From Eubacteriales Family XIII. Incertae Sedis bacterium (GTDB lineage Bacteria > Bacillota > Clostridia > Peptostreptococcales > Anaerovoracaceae), in assembly GCA_031261395.1 (NCBI GenBank), contig JAISJT010000064.1, positions 1 to 41,442 on the forward strand: a DNA stretch of 41,442 bases. Reading direction: 5' to 3'. This document shows positions 7,792 to 17,348 of the stretch, piece after piece. The first letter of the stretch is position 1; every line of letters starts with the position of its first letter. Position numbers and translations under genes: made by a program. The notes beneath the pieces are model-generated. The model had not been told where the DNA came from. It saw only the letters and a program-made list of their open reading frames with translations, and did not search any database.

Positions 7792-9055
7792 TTTCCGGCG
7801 CCGCCTCATCGGCCTCAGGCAGCGAAGTCGGCGGCTCACCCGTAGCGGGATCCACGTCCACATAATATTTGACATCGATCTCGTTTTTCAGTTCGGCGGC
7901 AGCTTCGCTGGTTCGAATTTCCCCGAGATAGTTCACTATATCATCCCTGACTTCATCGATCGGCTGCGAAGTCGCCTCCTGCTTGTCAGTGAGTTTGATG
8001 ATATGGTAGCCGTACTCGGTTTCCACTATGTCCGATATATCGCCGACACTCGCGAGCGCCAAAGCCGCCGCGCTGAATTCCGGCACGAAATTGTTGCTTT
8101 CGCCAAAGTATCCGACGTCCCCGCCTTTCGTCGCGCTGCCGGTGTCCTCACTGAATTCCGTCGCGAGCGCCGCAAAATCTTCTCCGCCCCGGGCCCTTTC
8201 CAGGATCGCCTCGAGTTCGGCGCGCTTTTCCGGCGTATGATCCGCATCCATGATCAGGATATGGCTCGCGGAAATCTGCGCCGGTGAAACGAAATAGGAC
8301 TGATTTTCATCATAAAACTGCTGCACTTCCTCGTCCGTCACAGGATTTGCCGCAAGCACTTCCTGCTGATAGAGCCACATGTATTCATTCAGTTCGAGGA
8401 AGTACTTGACATCCTCGCGCGTCACGCCCATAGCGCTCAGCGTAGCCTCGGCGTTTTCGATCGACGCATAATATTTGTCAATGCTTTCTTCGACAGCAGC
8501 TTGCTGTTCTGCGGACAACGTTTCCGTACCCTGATCCCTCAGGTGCTCTTTGACCAATTCGGACTGCACCAGGAAATACACGAGTATCTGGTTTTTGAGG
8601 ACGATCTGCTCTTCCGGCGCCAAAGCATCCAGCGTTTTTCCGTAGTTGCTGAACATCACAAACGTCGTTTCGCGGTCGACCATGTCCTGAGTGATTTCCG
8701 CATCCCCCACTTTGGCCACAACGCCCTGTGCGCTGCCGCCGCCCGCATCGATTCCTGTCCCGGTTCCGGTCCCCGTCCCGATCACGTCATTCACCGTCAG
8801 CAAAACAATCACGGCAAGTACAATAACAATAATAACCACAATAACGGCGATGTTGCGATTTTTATTATTCTTTGAAGCCGGCGTGTTCACCGTCGATTTT
8901 TTGACTTCCGTTTCCGTGTCAGCCTCATCGCTCTCGGTCAGCGCTGCGTCTTCCGCGGCGGCTTCATCTTCAGCATCTTCCGTCACTTCTTCTGTTTCGT
9001 CTTCAGCATCTTCCGTCACTTCTTCTGTTTCATCGAATTCGTTATTCTTCGTCAT
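7730..9055 (-). CDS. Membrane-anchored parvulin-type peptidyl-prolyl isomerase (PrsA/SurA-like)
   Basis: MTKNNEFDETEEV... TM ...ISASHILIMDADHTPEKRAELEAILERARGGEDFAALATEFSEDTGSATKGGDVGYFGESNNFVPEFSAAALAL...VETEYGYHIIKLTD. Confidence 0.9.
   Translation of the reverse strand: MTKNNEFDETEEVTEDAEDETEEVTEDAEDEAAAEDAALTESDEADTETEVKKSTVNTPASKNNKNRNIAVIVVIIVIVLAVIVLLTVNDVIGTGTGTGTGIDAGGGSAQGVVAKVGDAEITQDMVDRETTFVMFSNYGKTLDALAPEEQIVLKNQILVYFLVQSELVKEHLRDQGTETLSAEQQAAVEESIDKYYASIENAEATLSAMGVTREDVKYFLELNEYMWLYQQEVLAANPVTDEEVQQFYDENQSYFVSPAQISASHILIMDADHTPEKRAELEAILERARGGEDFAALATEFSEDTGSATKGGDVGYFGESNNFVPEFSAAALALASVGDISDIVETEYGYHIIKLTDKQEATSQPIDEVRDDIVNYLGEIRTSEAAAELKNEIDVKYYVDVDPATGEPPTSLPEADEAAPEITAETDPSAAGAVPEVPVAE
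8968..9033 (-). repeat. 33-bp tandem duplication coding ETEEVTEDAED x2
   Basis: cttcagcatcttccgtcacttcttctgtttcgt followed by the same sequence with one mismatch. Confidence 0.95.
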
Positions 9056-10457
9056 TTGTATTCCCTTCACTATCCGTTGGTATATCTTCGTCAGGCAAAT
9101 CGCCCTCCGCTGCCGCCTCATCTTCTGCGTCTGGAGTCTCAGCATCCTGTATGGCCCCTGCGACAGCCGCTGCCGCATCCACGTTTGCCTTGAGCGCACT
9201 CGTCACGACCGGCGGCTCTCCGGTATCGGGATCGACATAGCCAAAGTACTCGACCTTGATCTCATCTTTCAGAGCGTCGGCCGCCTCGCCGGTCCGTTCA
9301 TCTTCAAGATATGAAACAATGTCGTCCTTGACGTCTTCAAACGGCGTCGATGTCGCTTCCGTGATCCCGGTAAGTTTGATGATGTGATAGCCAAACTCTG
9401 TTTCGACGACGCCGGAGATGTCGTCTACATTTTGGAGCGCCCATGCGGCCTCGCTGAATTCGGGAACAAAATTGTTTTCTTCACCGAAGGATCCGAGGGC
9501 ACCGCCGGATTCGGCGCTTCCTTCGTCTTCACTGTATTCCTTCGCGAGCTCGGCAAAATCCTCACCGGCCTCCGCCCTCGCCAAAATATCCTCGATCTCC
9601 GTTAGTTTCTCCGGCGTATGATCCGGATCTGCAATCAGGATATGGCTTGCGGTTTTTTGTTCGGGCATATTGAAATACGTATCGTTTTCATCGTAATACT
9701 CCTGTGCCTGTTCATCGGTCACAGGATCAGCCGCCATCACCTCTTCCTTGAAAATCTTGTAGTATTCCTGCAATTCAAAGAAATATTTGACTGATGTGCG
9801 GGGGACGAATTGTTCTCTCAATACCTGGTTCGTAGTCGCATCTCCATAGGCTTTGTCAATGCCGGCCTTGATCGTGGCTTTGGCTTCTTTGTCCAGATTT
9901 GCCTTGCCTTCCGCCTCGAGATGTTCCCGGATCAATTCTGCCGGCACGATGATCGAGACGAGCGTCGAATTTTTCGCGACTTCCGCATCTTCCTCGGTGA
10001 ACGAGTCAAGTCTTTGTCCATAGTTGGCATAGTTCATATATGCCGAAAGTCCGTCCACGAGTCCCTGCTTGATTTCCGTATCACCGATTTTCGCCACAAC
10101 GCCGCCTTTGTTCACACTTGGGCCGGAGCCGATCACGCCGTTTACCGAGAGCGCCGCGACAGCCGCAATCGCGGCAATGATCACGACCACGAGCAAAACA
10201 AAGAGACGGTTTTGCTTTTGTTGTTTCGCATAAGCCTCTTCCGACAGGCCCTTTATTTCGGCATTGCGCTTGATGGCCTTCAGGATATCTTCTTTTGCCT
10301 TGGCGTATTCCGCCGCCTTGGCCTTGAACTCTTCATTTTCCTCCGCGTCGGGATACAACTCCCTCAGCCGCTTCAGACGCCGTTTGTAAGCCGTCTTGAT
10401 GTCCTTTTCACTCGCCCTTTGGCCGATGCCAAGAATTTTGTGTGCATTATTCTCCAT
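9042..10457 (-). CDS. Parvulin-type foldase with N-terminal J-domain-like cytosolic segment and TM anchor
   Basis: MENNAHKILGIGQRASEKDIKTAYKRRLKRLRELYPDAEENEEFKAKAAEYAKAKEDIL, TM, then TASHILIADPDHTPEKL...YSEDEGSAESGGALGSFGEENNFVPEFSEAAWAL...FGYHIIKL. Confidence 0.85.
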   Translation of the reverse strand: MENNAHKILGIGQRASEKDIKTAYKRRLKRLRELYPDAEENEEFKAKAAEYAKAKEDILKAIKRNAEIKGLSEEAYAKQQKQNRLFVLLVVVIIAAIAAVAALSVNGVIGSGPSVNKGGVVAKIGDTEIKQGLVDGLSAYMNYANYGQRLDSFTEEDAEVAKNSTLVSIIVPAELIREHLEAEGKANLDKEAKATIKAGIDKAYGDATTNQVLREQFVPRTSVKYFFELQEYYKIFKEEVMAADPVTDEQAQEYYDENDTYFNMPEQKTASHILIADPDHTPEKLTEIEDILARAEAGEDFAELAKEYSEDEGSAESGGALGSFGEENNFVPEFSEAAWALQNVDDISGVVETEFGYHIIKLTGITEATSTPFEDVKDDIVSYLEDERTGEAADALKDEIKVEYFGYVDPDTGEPPVVTSALKANVDAAAAVAGAIQDAETPDAEDEAAAEGDLPDEDIPTDSEGNTNDEE

Positions 10458-10523
10458 GCGCTGTCTATCATTCCTTTCTATTTTTAAGCAATCGTATCAG
10501 TATATCACAAAACCTGCACCCAA

Positions 10524-10559
10524 ACTAAAAAAACGCACCTCTCCAAAAAGAAGAGGCGC
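10524..10559 (-). terminator. Rho-independent terminator downstream of the aminotransferase gene
   Basis: Minus strand GCGCCTCTTctttttgGAGAGGTGCG then TTTTTTTAG. Confidence 0.8.
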
Positions 10560-10570
10560 ATCATCAAGCG

Positions 10571-10683
10571 TGGATTGCGGCTCGGCGGCCGCAATGACAG
10601 CGGCGCCGCTGTCATCCCGGGCTTCACAGCCCTGTCATCCCGGGCTTCACAGCCCTGTCATCCCGGGCTTGACCCGGGATCCA
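10571..10683. repeat. Composite palindromic repeat cluster
   Basis: TGGATTGCGGCTCGGCGGCCGCAATGACA, GCGGCGCCGC, then (TGTCATCCCGGGCTTCACAGCCC)x2 and TGTCATCCCGGGCTTGACCCGGGATCCA abutting the stop codon. Confidence 0.95.
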
Positions 10684-11985
10684 TCAAATCCCTTCAGTCA
10701 GCACAGCGTCAAGTATCTTGATCGCCTTGCGCAGCTCCGCCTCCGTGATGATCAGCGGCGGCGCCACCATGATGGCGCTCGCATGGCTATAGGTCACAAA
10801 GCCGGCCTTCTTTAGCCTGCCAAGCAATTTCGAGATCTCCGCGCCGGAGTACGGCGCTTTCGTCCCGCGGTTTTTGACAAACTCGATCTGCGCAAACAGA
10901 CCGATGTGACGCGCCTCGCCGATGCTCTCGTGCTTGGCCGTCAGTTCGTCGAGCAGCTCGCCCAGCACCTTGCCGACCTTCTTCACGTTTTCTTCGATAC
11001 CAAGACGCTCATATTCCGCCAGAGATGCGACGGTGACCGCGCAGCCCATCGGGTGCGCCGAGTAGGTCAGCCCGTTCCAGAGTTTGTGCGCATCAAAGAA
11101 GTTTGCGATCTCCTTCTTCACAATGACGCCGCCAAACGGGACATAGCCGCTGGTCGAACCTTTCGCGAAAGTCACGATGTCCGGCTTCACGTCAAACTGA
11201 TGGAAGGCGAACTTCGTCCCCGTGCGGTAAAAACCGGCCATGACTTCGTCGCAAATCAGCAGGATGCCGTTTTCTTCGCAGATCTTTTTCAGCCCCTTCA
11301 GGTAGCCCTTGGGGGGGACCAATACGCCGTTTGAGCCTACCACGGTCTCGACAAAGACTCCGGCGATGAGATCCGGGCCTTCCTTGGAGACTGCATCGCG
11401 AAAGATGTCGAGGTAGTAGGATGTTATATCGGCCTCATCCTTGAAGGTGACCTGCGCAGGCGCGTGATAGGCGTTGGGCCCGTCGAAGTGGAAAAAGCCC
11501 GGCACGCCCGGCTCTGCCGGAAAGCGGCGTTCCTCGCCCGTCAGCTGCGACGATCCAAAGGTCGAACCGTGATAGCTGTTGTACATCGACAGAAACTTCC
11601 ACCGTCCGGTGAACTGTTTTGCGATCTTGATCGCGTTTTCATTGGACTCCGTACCGGCATTGGCAAAGAAGACCTTGCCGCCCTTGAATGCAGGTCCGGC
11701 AAATTCAACAAGGCCCTTCGCGGCCTCGCTGCGCACTTCGAGCGCATAGGCCGGACCGATGAACGGGATCTTGTCCGCCTGATCCTTGATCGCCTTGACG
11801 AGCGCGGCATTGCCGTGGCCGAGGTTTGAGTTCACAAGCTGTGAACTCATGTCATAGTATTTGTTCCCGTCCTCGTCCCAGAAATAGATGCCCTTCGCCT
11901 TGGTGATGACCGTGGGGTTCAGACCTTTCTGGGCGGACCAGGAATGCAAATTGTACTTTTTGCTAATTTCCTGAATCGTGCTCAT
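10684..11985 (-). CDS. Class-III PLP aminotransferase (taurine:pyruvate/omega-amino acid aminotransferase-like)
   Basis: YYDMSSQLVNSNLGHGN; FFANAGTESNENAIK; LLICDEVMAGFYRTG; FAKGSTSGYVPFGGVIV (PLP Lys). Confidence 0.85.
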   Translation of the reverse strand: MSTIQEISKKYNLHSWSAQKGLNPTVITKAKGIYFWDEDGNKYYDMSSQLVNSNLGHGNAALVKAIKDQADKIPFIGPAYALEVRSEAAKGLVEFAGPAFKGGKVFFANAGTESNENAIKIAKQFTGRWKFLSMYNSYHGSTFGSSQLTGEERRFPAEPGVPGFFHFDGPNAYHAPAQVTFKDEADITSYYLDIFRDAVSKEGPDLIAGVFVETVVGSNGVLVPPKGYLKGLKKICEENGILLICDEVMAGFYRTGTKFAFHQFDVKPDIVTFAKGSTSGYVPFGGVIVKKEIANFFDAHKLWNGLTYSAHPMGCAVTVASLAEYERLGIEENVKKVGKVLGELLDELTAKHESIGEARHIGLFAQIEFVKNRGTKAPYSGAEISKLLGRLKKAGFVTYSHASAIMVAPPLIITEAELRKAIKILDAVLTEGI

Positions 11986-12012
11986 AACGCACCTCCTTGT
12001 TTGAGAGCCTGC

Positions 12013-13443
12013 TTAGTTGAAGGCATTACGAATCTTTTCGCTAAAGAGATCCTCATCCTTAGGCTGCCAGTTCGGGATCTCCCGGCTGACGTAGACAAAG
12101 TTCAGCAGATCCTTCCATGTCGCATTGTGCGAGATGCTGTTGTGGCCCCAGGTGCCGCAGCCCAGCGTCATCGACACGGGATAGCCGCAGGTCCAGCTGC
12201 CGCTGTTCGTCAGCGACTGAGGCTGGTTCACGACGATCTTGCAGACGGGGATGATCTCGCCCATTTTCGTGACGCGCTCGTCCTTCACAGTGTGAATCGA
12301 AACGGAGTGACCCTTACCTTGATAATCGAGGATCTTCTGCATCTTTTCCAAGGCATCCTCAAAATCCTTCGCCTTGCGGATGCCGGCGACCGGACTGAGC
12401 TTTTCGCCTGTGAACGGGAAGTCGTTGCCGTAACCGCCGTTTTCCTCGACCATGATGAGCTTGGTATTTGCAGGTACATCCACGCCTGCCGCCGCCGCGA
12501 TATCCGTAGCCGGACGAGCGACGAGCGTACGCGAAAGGTCATGATTGGCAGGGGACTCGGGCCAGAGCGCCTTCAGGATCTTCTCCTTGTCTCCGGTACC
12601 TTCCTTGATGAGCACAGCGCCGACTTTGGCCATTTCCTCGGCCCACTTGTCGTAGATCTCTTCGAAGACGATGATGTTGTTTTCCGTCGAGCAGCTGGTC
12701 GCATTGTCGAAGGCCTTCGAGCGCAGTATCATATCCGCCGCTTTTGGAAGATCGGCCGTCTCGTCCACGATGCAGACGACATTGCCGGTGCCGACGCCGA
12801 TTGCCGGGTTGCCCGAGCTGTAGGCCTGGCGCACCATCGGGGTGCCGCCCGTTGCGAGGATGAAATCGACCTGCTTCATGAGCTGCTGGCTGGCTTCGAC
12901 AGAAACGTATTCGGGCTCGATCGCCTGCACTAAGTCTTCGGGCGCGTCAAATTTCTTCAGGACCGCGCGCACCGCGTTCGTCACTTCGAGGTTGACCTTG
13001 CGCGCTTTCGGATGGGGCGCGAGGATGACGGCATTGCGCGTCTTGATGGCCATGAGGCTCTTCACGACCGGTGTGGCTTCACCGTTGGTGACGGGGATGA
13101 TCGCGCCGATGACGCCCATCGGACGCGCATAGGTGTCGATACCGGTTTCCTTGTTGCTATCGATCAGACCGACAGACTTCTGACCCTTCATCTGTGCCCA
13201 GCTGCCCTTGACCTTGCCGTACATCTTGGCTTGTTTGTCCTTCGCGATACCCATGCCGGATTCGGCAACAAGCTTTTCGCCAAATTCAAGCGCGGTCTCG
13301 GGAATAGTAAGGGCATAGGCGATCGCTTCGCAAAGTTCGTCTACTCGTTCCTGAGAGTACCCCTCTGCGATTTTCTGAGCGGCGTGGCCTTTTTCCACCA
13401 AGCCTGCGATATATGCTGCGTAATCGATCGTGCTGTCTGCCAT
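12013..13443 (-). CDS. CoA-acylating aldehyde dehydrogenase (sulfoacetaldehyde/aldehyde dehydrogenase-like)
   Basis: PMGVIGAIIPVTNGEATPVVKSLMAIKTRNAVILAPHPKA; FILATGGTPMVRQAYSSGNPAIGVGTGN; FDNATSCSTENN catalytic Cys. Confidence 0.85.
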   Translation of the reverse strand: MADSTIDYAAYIAGLVEKGHAAQKIAEGYSQERVDELCEAIAYALTIPETALEFGEKLVAESGMGIAKDKQAKMYGKVKGSWAQMKGQKSVGLIDSNKETGIDTYARPMGVIGAIIPVTNGEATPVVKSLMAIKTRNAVILAPHPKARKVNLEVTNAVRAVLKKFDAPEDLVQAIEPEYVSVEASQQLMKQVDFILATGGTPMVRQAYSSGNPAIGVGTGNVVCIVDETADLPKAADMILRSKAFDNATSCSTENNIIVFEEIYDKWAEEMAKVGAVLIKEGTGDKEKILKALWPESPANHDLSRTLVARPATDIAAAAGVDVPANTKLIMVEENGGYGNDFPFTGEKLSPVAGIRKAKDFEDALEKMQKILDYQGKGHSVSIHTVKDERVTKMGEIIPVCKIVVNQPQSLTNSGSWTCGYPVSMTLGCGTWGHNSISHNATWKDLLNFVYVSREIPNWQPKDEDLFSEKIRNAFN

Positions 13444-13549
13444 GTTGTTTCTCCTTTCACATTAGCAAATTATTTAGGCCGGCCATGTCAAACAAGCATA
13501 GCGCCGGGCCATTTCCTCCATAACGGCGAAACTGCCGCTCTTACTACGA

Positions 13550-13578
13550 ATATTATCACAAACTGACAGGCGGTACAA
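13550..13578 (-). promoter_or_regulatory. Putative sigma-A promoter for the aldehyde dehydrogenase-aminotransferase pair
   Basis: Minus strand TTGTAC-N17-TAATAT in the 147-bp gap upstream of the 13443 start. Confidence 0.5.
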
Positions 13579-13590
13579 TGTAAAAACAGC

Positions 13591-16446
13591 CTATACCGGG
13601 TTTTTTCGGATATTATCCATCTCCTCATAGAAATCCGATCCCAGAAAATACCTTTTCGGAGACTCGGTCTTTCCGCCTGCCGCGATGATGTCCAGCCCCG
13701 CCTTTACCTTTTCCGCCGTCGCCGGCAATTCGTAGATCCGCACGCCTGTGGCATTGTAGATAGCATTGATGACGGCCATGTGTCCGCTGGACTGAAACGC
13801 CTCCGATGCGCCCGAAGAGCCGAACGGATTTTGTTTCCTCGGGTTTTCCAAATGTATCACCTGCATGTGATCCGGGACATCCCTGATAGTCGGAATGCCC
13901 GCGCCGAGGATATTGCTGTGCTTTTTCACATCATCGTAATTTTCACTGAGTGCGAAGCCGATCGTATGCGAAATGCCGCCATACACCTGACCGTTCACTG
14001 CCGCAATGTTTCCGATGACGCCCACATCGTCCACGCTGTGGAATCCGATGACACGGACCTTGCCCGTAGAGACCTCCACCTCCACTTCGCCCAGAAACAT
14101 GGCGAAGGTATAGTCAGGAGTAGGATTTCCGACGCCCGTATTGGGATCAAGATCAGCGAGCGTGCCAAATTCTTCGTTAAGGAATTGATTTTCGTATTTC
14201 ACGGGAATGCCCTCTGAGACCATCTCATCATACGTGCGCAGCCCGCCGTCCGGTTTTCGCATCGCCTCAAAAAGCTTGAGGACCGCGCCGTTTGTCGCAA
14301 TGCCGTTCATGAAATGCGAGCGGCTCGATGCGGTCGCGCCGTGATCCGGACAGAATTTGCTGTCGTTTTGGATCAGCACGACATCATCCTTGTCGATGAC
14401 TCGCTTGCCGTCAAAGACGACCCTGAGCGCCTCGAGCGTGACCATGAGCGAGCCGATATCACCGCCCTGCCCCTGATCCTGCCAGGTGTCATATTTGTAA
14501 AACCGGCCATCCTTACCCAATTCTATGGCTACGGTGCACTGGTCCGCCGTCCCCTCTGTTACATTATAGCCGCCCCACACTATGCCGACGCCTCGTCTGA
14601 CTTCGGGGGTATCCGCCGCTTTTGCATCCGCCACAGCTTTCTCGTACAGCGGCCGCATCGTATTCATGATGGCCTCGCCCGGGTAGTCCGTAAAGTCATA
14701 GCCGTTGAGGTTTTGGTCCCCCGGTCTTGCGACATTGACCCAGCGGATCTCAAAGGGATCCATGCCGAGTTTCTCTGCCATCATGTCCATCAGCGACTCA
14801 GAAGTCGTATAGGCCTGGGGCGAACCGTAGCCCCTGTACGCCGTCCCGTAAGAATGATTCGTAGACGCCACTCTGGACAAGCCCATGCAATTCGGGACAT
14901 TGTACGGGAAGAACATGAACCGCGCTATCCTTGTCGTGAGATCGTCGCCGAGTTCATTGTACGCGCCGTGGTCAAGCCCGTTGTCCCACTCGGCCGCTAT
15001 GATCTTTCCCTGATCGTCACAGGCAAGCCGCGCGTTGGTATACGACGGCGCCCTCTTCCCGCTGAACGCCATGAATTCGCCGTAGGTCATGGAAAAGGCG
15101 ATCGGTTTGTCATCGCAGGCGATGCACGCGATCGCCGCCAGCGAATATGTCGCGCTGGCTATACCCCACCCGAAAGTGCCGCCGGTCGGGTTTTCCACCA
15201 CTCTGATATTTTCCGCAGGCAATCCCGTAGCTTCCGCAATGTCGCCGATATTGGCATAGATCGCCATGGCCTTGCAGTGGACGGTCAGCATCCCGTCCTC
15301 ATCCCGGTAGGCCTGCACCGTATCCCCTTCGATCGGCATATGCGGTTCCCTCGTAGAATAAAAACTTCCTTCCACGACGTGCGGCGCCTTGTCGATGAGT
15401 CCTTTGACGTCGGCCTCGCCCTTGACCGTTGGCTGCATTCCCCAAATATTCGGGTGATCCTCGTGAACCCGCACCGCATCCGGCATGGCGGCCTCAAGAT
15501 AGCTGAGCATTTCCGGGAGCTGTTCGTATTCGATAGTGACTTTCGCCGCCGCTTCCCTTGCATGCGTCTTTGTATCCGCCGCGACCAGCGCTACGATGTC
15601 GCCATAGTTGAAGATTTTTTCCTCGGCAAGCAGGATATGCGTCTGTTCGCTGGCCAAAGACCTGCGCGAAAAGGTGAACATATTGAGCCGGTTGCTGCCT
15701 TTCACGTCCTTGTGCGTGATGATTTTGTACACGCCATCGGACGCCGCAGCTTCATCCGTATGGATCCTGATGATGCGCGCGTGATGCGCGACCTTAGGCT
15801 GGACCATGACCACATGCAGTGTGCCGTCGGGCATCTTCAGTTCGATATCATCGCCATAGTCCGTGAGACCCGTGACCTTGCCAAGCGCAGCGGGCCTGAC
15901 CAAGGGCTTCCCGTAATACTTTTTGTCCTCGGGCAATTTCACCTTGATATCGTCTATGCTGCACTCACCCCGGAGCACCTTGGCCGCAGCCATCACAGCG
16001 TCTACAATTTGCTTGTACCCGGTGCAGCGGCAGATGTTGCGGTGTTTCTGAAACCAGTCCCGCACGTCTTCTCTGGAAGGACTTGCGTTTTCCGCAAGCA
16101 GCTGATAGGCCGAAACGATGAAACCCGGGGAACAAAATCCGCACTGCACCGCGCCGTTTTCCATGAAAGCGACCTGCAGGGGATGCAGATGCATGGGCGT
16201 TCCGACTCCCTCGATCGTGATGATGCTGCTGTACTCTTTGATTGCGGTAATCTTTCTCGTGCAGGCCCGGATGACATTGCCATCCACAATGACCGAGCAT
16301 GCCCCGCATACGCCGATGCCACAGCCGACCTTGACGCCTGTGAGTCCAAGTCTTCTCAGCACGATGGCGAGCGTATCCGCCTGCGGGTCGCAGATAAACA
16401 TCCGATCCACACCATTGATATTGAGTGTCATCTTCTTTATATTCAT
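13591..16446 (-). CDS. Mop-type aldehyde oxidoreductase (xanthine oxidase family, two [2Fe-2S] clusters fused to a molybdopterin domain)
   Basis: CGIGVCGACSVIVDG...CGFCSPGFI...CRCTGY; NPTGGTFGWG; GSSGASEAFQSSGH near the C-terminus. Confidence 0.9.
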   Translation of the reverse strand: MNIKKMTLNINGVDRMFICDPQADTLAIVLRRLGLTGVKVGCGIGVCGACSVIVDGNVIRACTRKITAIKEYSSIITIEGVGTPMHLHPLQVAFMENGAVQCGFCSPGFIVSAYQLLAENASPSREDVRDWFQKHRNICRCTGYKQIVDAVMAAAKVLRGECSIDDIKVKLPEDKKYYGKPLVRPAALGKVTGLTDYGDDIELKMPDGTLHVVMVQPKVAHHARIIRIHTDEAAASDGVYKIITHKDVKGSNRLNMFTFSRRSLASEQTHILLAEEKIFNYGDIVALVAADTKTHAREAAAKVTIEYEQLPEMLSYLEAAMPDAVRVHEDHPNIWGMQPTVKGEADVKGLIDKAPHVVEGSFYSTREPHMPIEGDTVQAYRDEDGMLTVHCKAMAIYANIGDIAEATGLPAENIRVVENPTGGTFGWGIASATYSLAAIACIACDDKPIAFSMTYGEFMAFSGKRAPSYTNARLACDDQGKIIAAEWDNGLDHGAYNELGDDLTTRIARFMFFPYNVPNCMGLSRVASTNHSYGTAYRGYGSPQAYTTSESLMDMMAEKLGMDPFEIRWVNVARPGDQNLNGYDFTDYPGEAIMNTMRPLYEKAVADAKAADTPEVRRGVGIVWGGYNVTEGTADQCTVAIELGKDGRFYKYDTWQDQGQGGDIGSLMVTLEALRVVFDGKRVIDKDDVVLIQNDSKFCPDHGATASSRSHFMNGIATNGAVLKLFEAMRKPDGGLRTYDEMVSEGIPVKYENQFLNEEFGTLADLDPNTGVGNPTPDYTFAMFLGEVEVEVSTGKVRVIGFHSVDDVGVIGNIAAVNGQVYGGISHTIGFALSENYDDVKKHSNILGAGIPTIRDVPDHMQVIHLENPRKQNPFGSSGASEAFQSSGHMAVINAIYNATGVRIYELPATAEKVKAGLDIIAAGGKTESPKRYFLGSDFYEEMDNIRKNPV

Positions 16447-16526
16447 AAATTCCTCCCTCTCCTATTTCCGTTCCTATAGTTTCGCACAAAGTTTGTAGAC
16501 TTAATAGATTTTCTTTCGATTCTCAT

Positions 16527-17348
16527 TCAATATCTCCTGATTTTTGTACCATCCTTCCCCAGCACTTGTTTGCGAAAGGCCGTCCAAATAGCATCCAATG
16601 CTTCCTGCAGCAGGAGCGGGTCATTTGCTACGACCCTGATTGCCGCGGCCTCCCGGTCAAGAAAAGTCATTCCTCCGCGCAGATCACTTGACCGCAATAT
16701 CTGTTGGATTTGATCTTTCAGCGACAGCGGAATTCCCCTCGCGCACAGATAAACGGAGGCGGACGTGAGATAGGACTCCATGACGCAAATCCTCGTCAGC
16801 GTTTTTTCTCCGGGTTCAACAAGGATGTGTTCGCAAACGATCAGCCGGCCATCACGATAGATCTTTGTCAGCGAATCAAATCGATCATACGCAAAGATCT
16901 CATTGCTTCGCCACCGGCCCGGCGAAAGGATATCCCACGCAAAAAGAACGGATGAACCGCGGATACGGAAAATATTTTCCTGCCGGAGATTGGACCCGGC
17001 AAACGGAACAGTCGGCAGCGGCAAATATTCCAGCGCCGCATGATCCCCTACGGAAAAATCGTTGTAGATGCCGGCATATCCGTCGTCCATTTTATATATT
17101 TTGTTATTTGAAGTTGTCGTTGCGACCACCGAGGCATTGTCATCGGCAAGGAGTTCTGTGCAGAGCCGGTCGCCCGACAAAATACCACCGCTTGGATTGA
17201 GGAAATATACAAAGGCGGTACCGTCCCCGTCCTGATCGTGCGGGGGAAGCACCTGCAGTGGCAGCTTGTAATACTGCTCAGCCAACGAGGTTTGTTTTCC
17301 GTTACTGCGAAATACAAGTTTCAATTTCCCGGTCGCGCCCTGAGTCAT
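16527..17348 (-). CDS. ureD: Urease accessory protein UreD/UreH
   Basis: [25 protein letters not shown]...[15 protein letters not shown]...[10 protein letters not shown]...[16 protein letters not shown]; next to ureG. Confidence 0.9.
   Translation of the reverse strand: MTQGATGKLKLVFRSNGKQTSLAEQYYKLPLQVLPPHDQDGDGTAFVYFLNPSGGILSGDRLCTELLADDNASVVATTTSNNKIYKMDDGYAGIYNDFSVGDHAALEYLPLPTVPFAGSNLRQENIFRIRGSSVLFAWDILSPGRWRSNEIFAYDRFDSLTKIYRDGRLIVCEHILVEPGEKTLTRICVMESYLTSASVYLCARGIPLSLKDQIQQILRSSDLRGGMTFLDREAAAIRVVANDPLLLQEALDAIWTAFRKQVLGKDGTKIRRY

Noticed and set aside
14314-16479. 721-aa ORF on + strand opposite the aldehyde oxidoreductase
   Set aside because: Antisense to a clear Mop-type gene with all cofactor motifs; the translation has no recognisable domain and looks like a by-product of codon bias.
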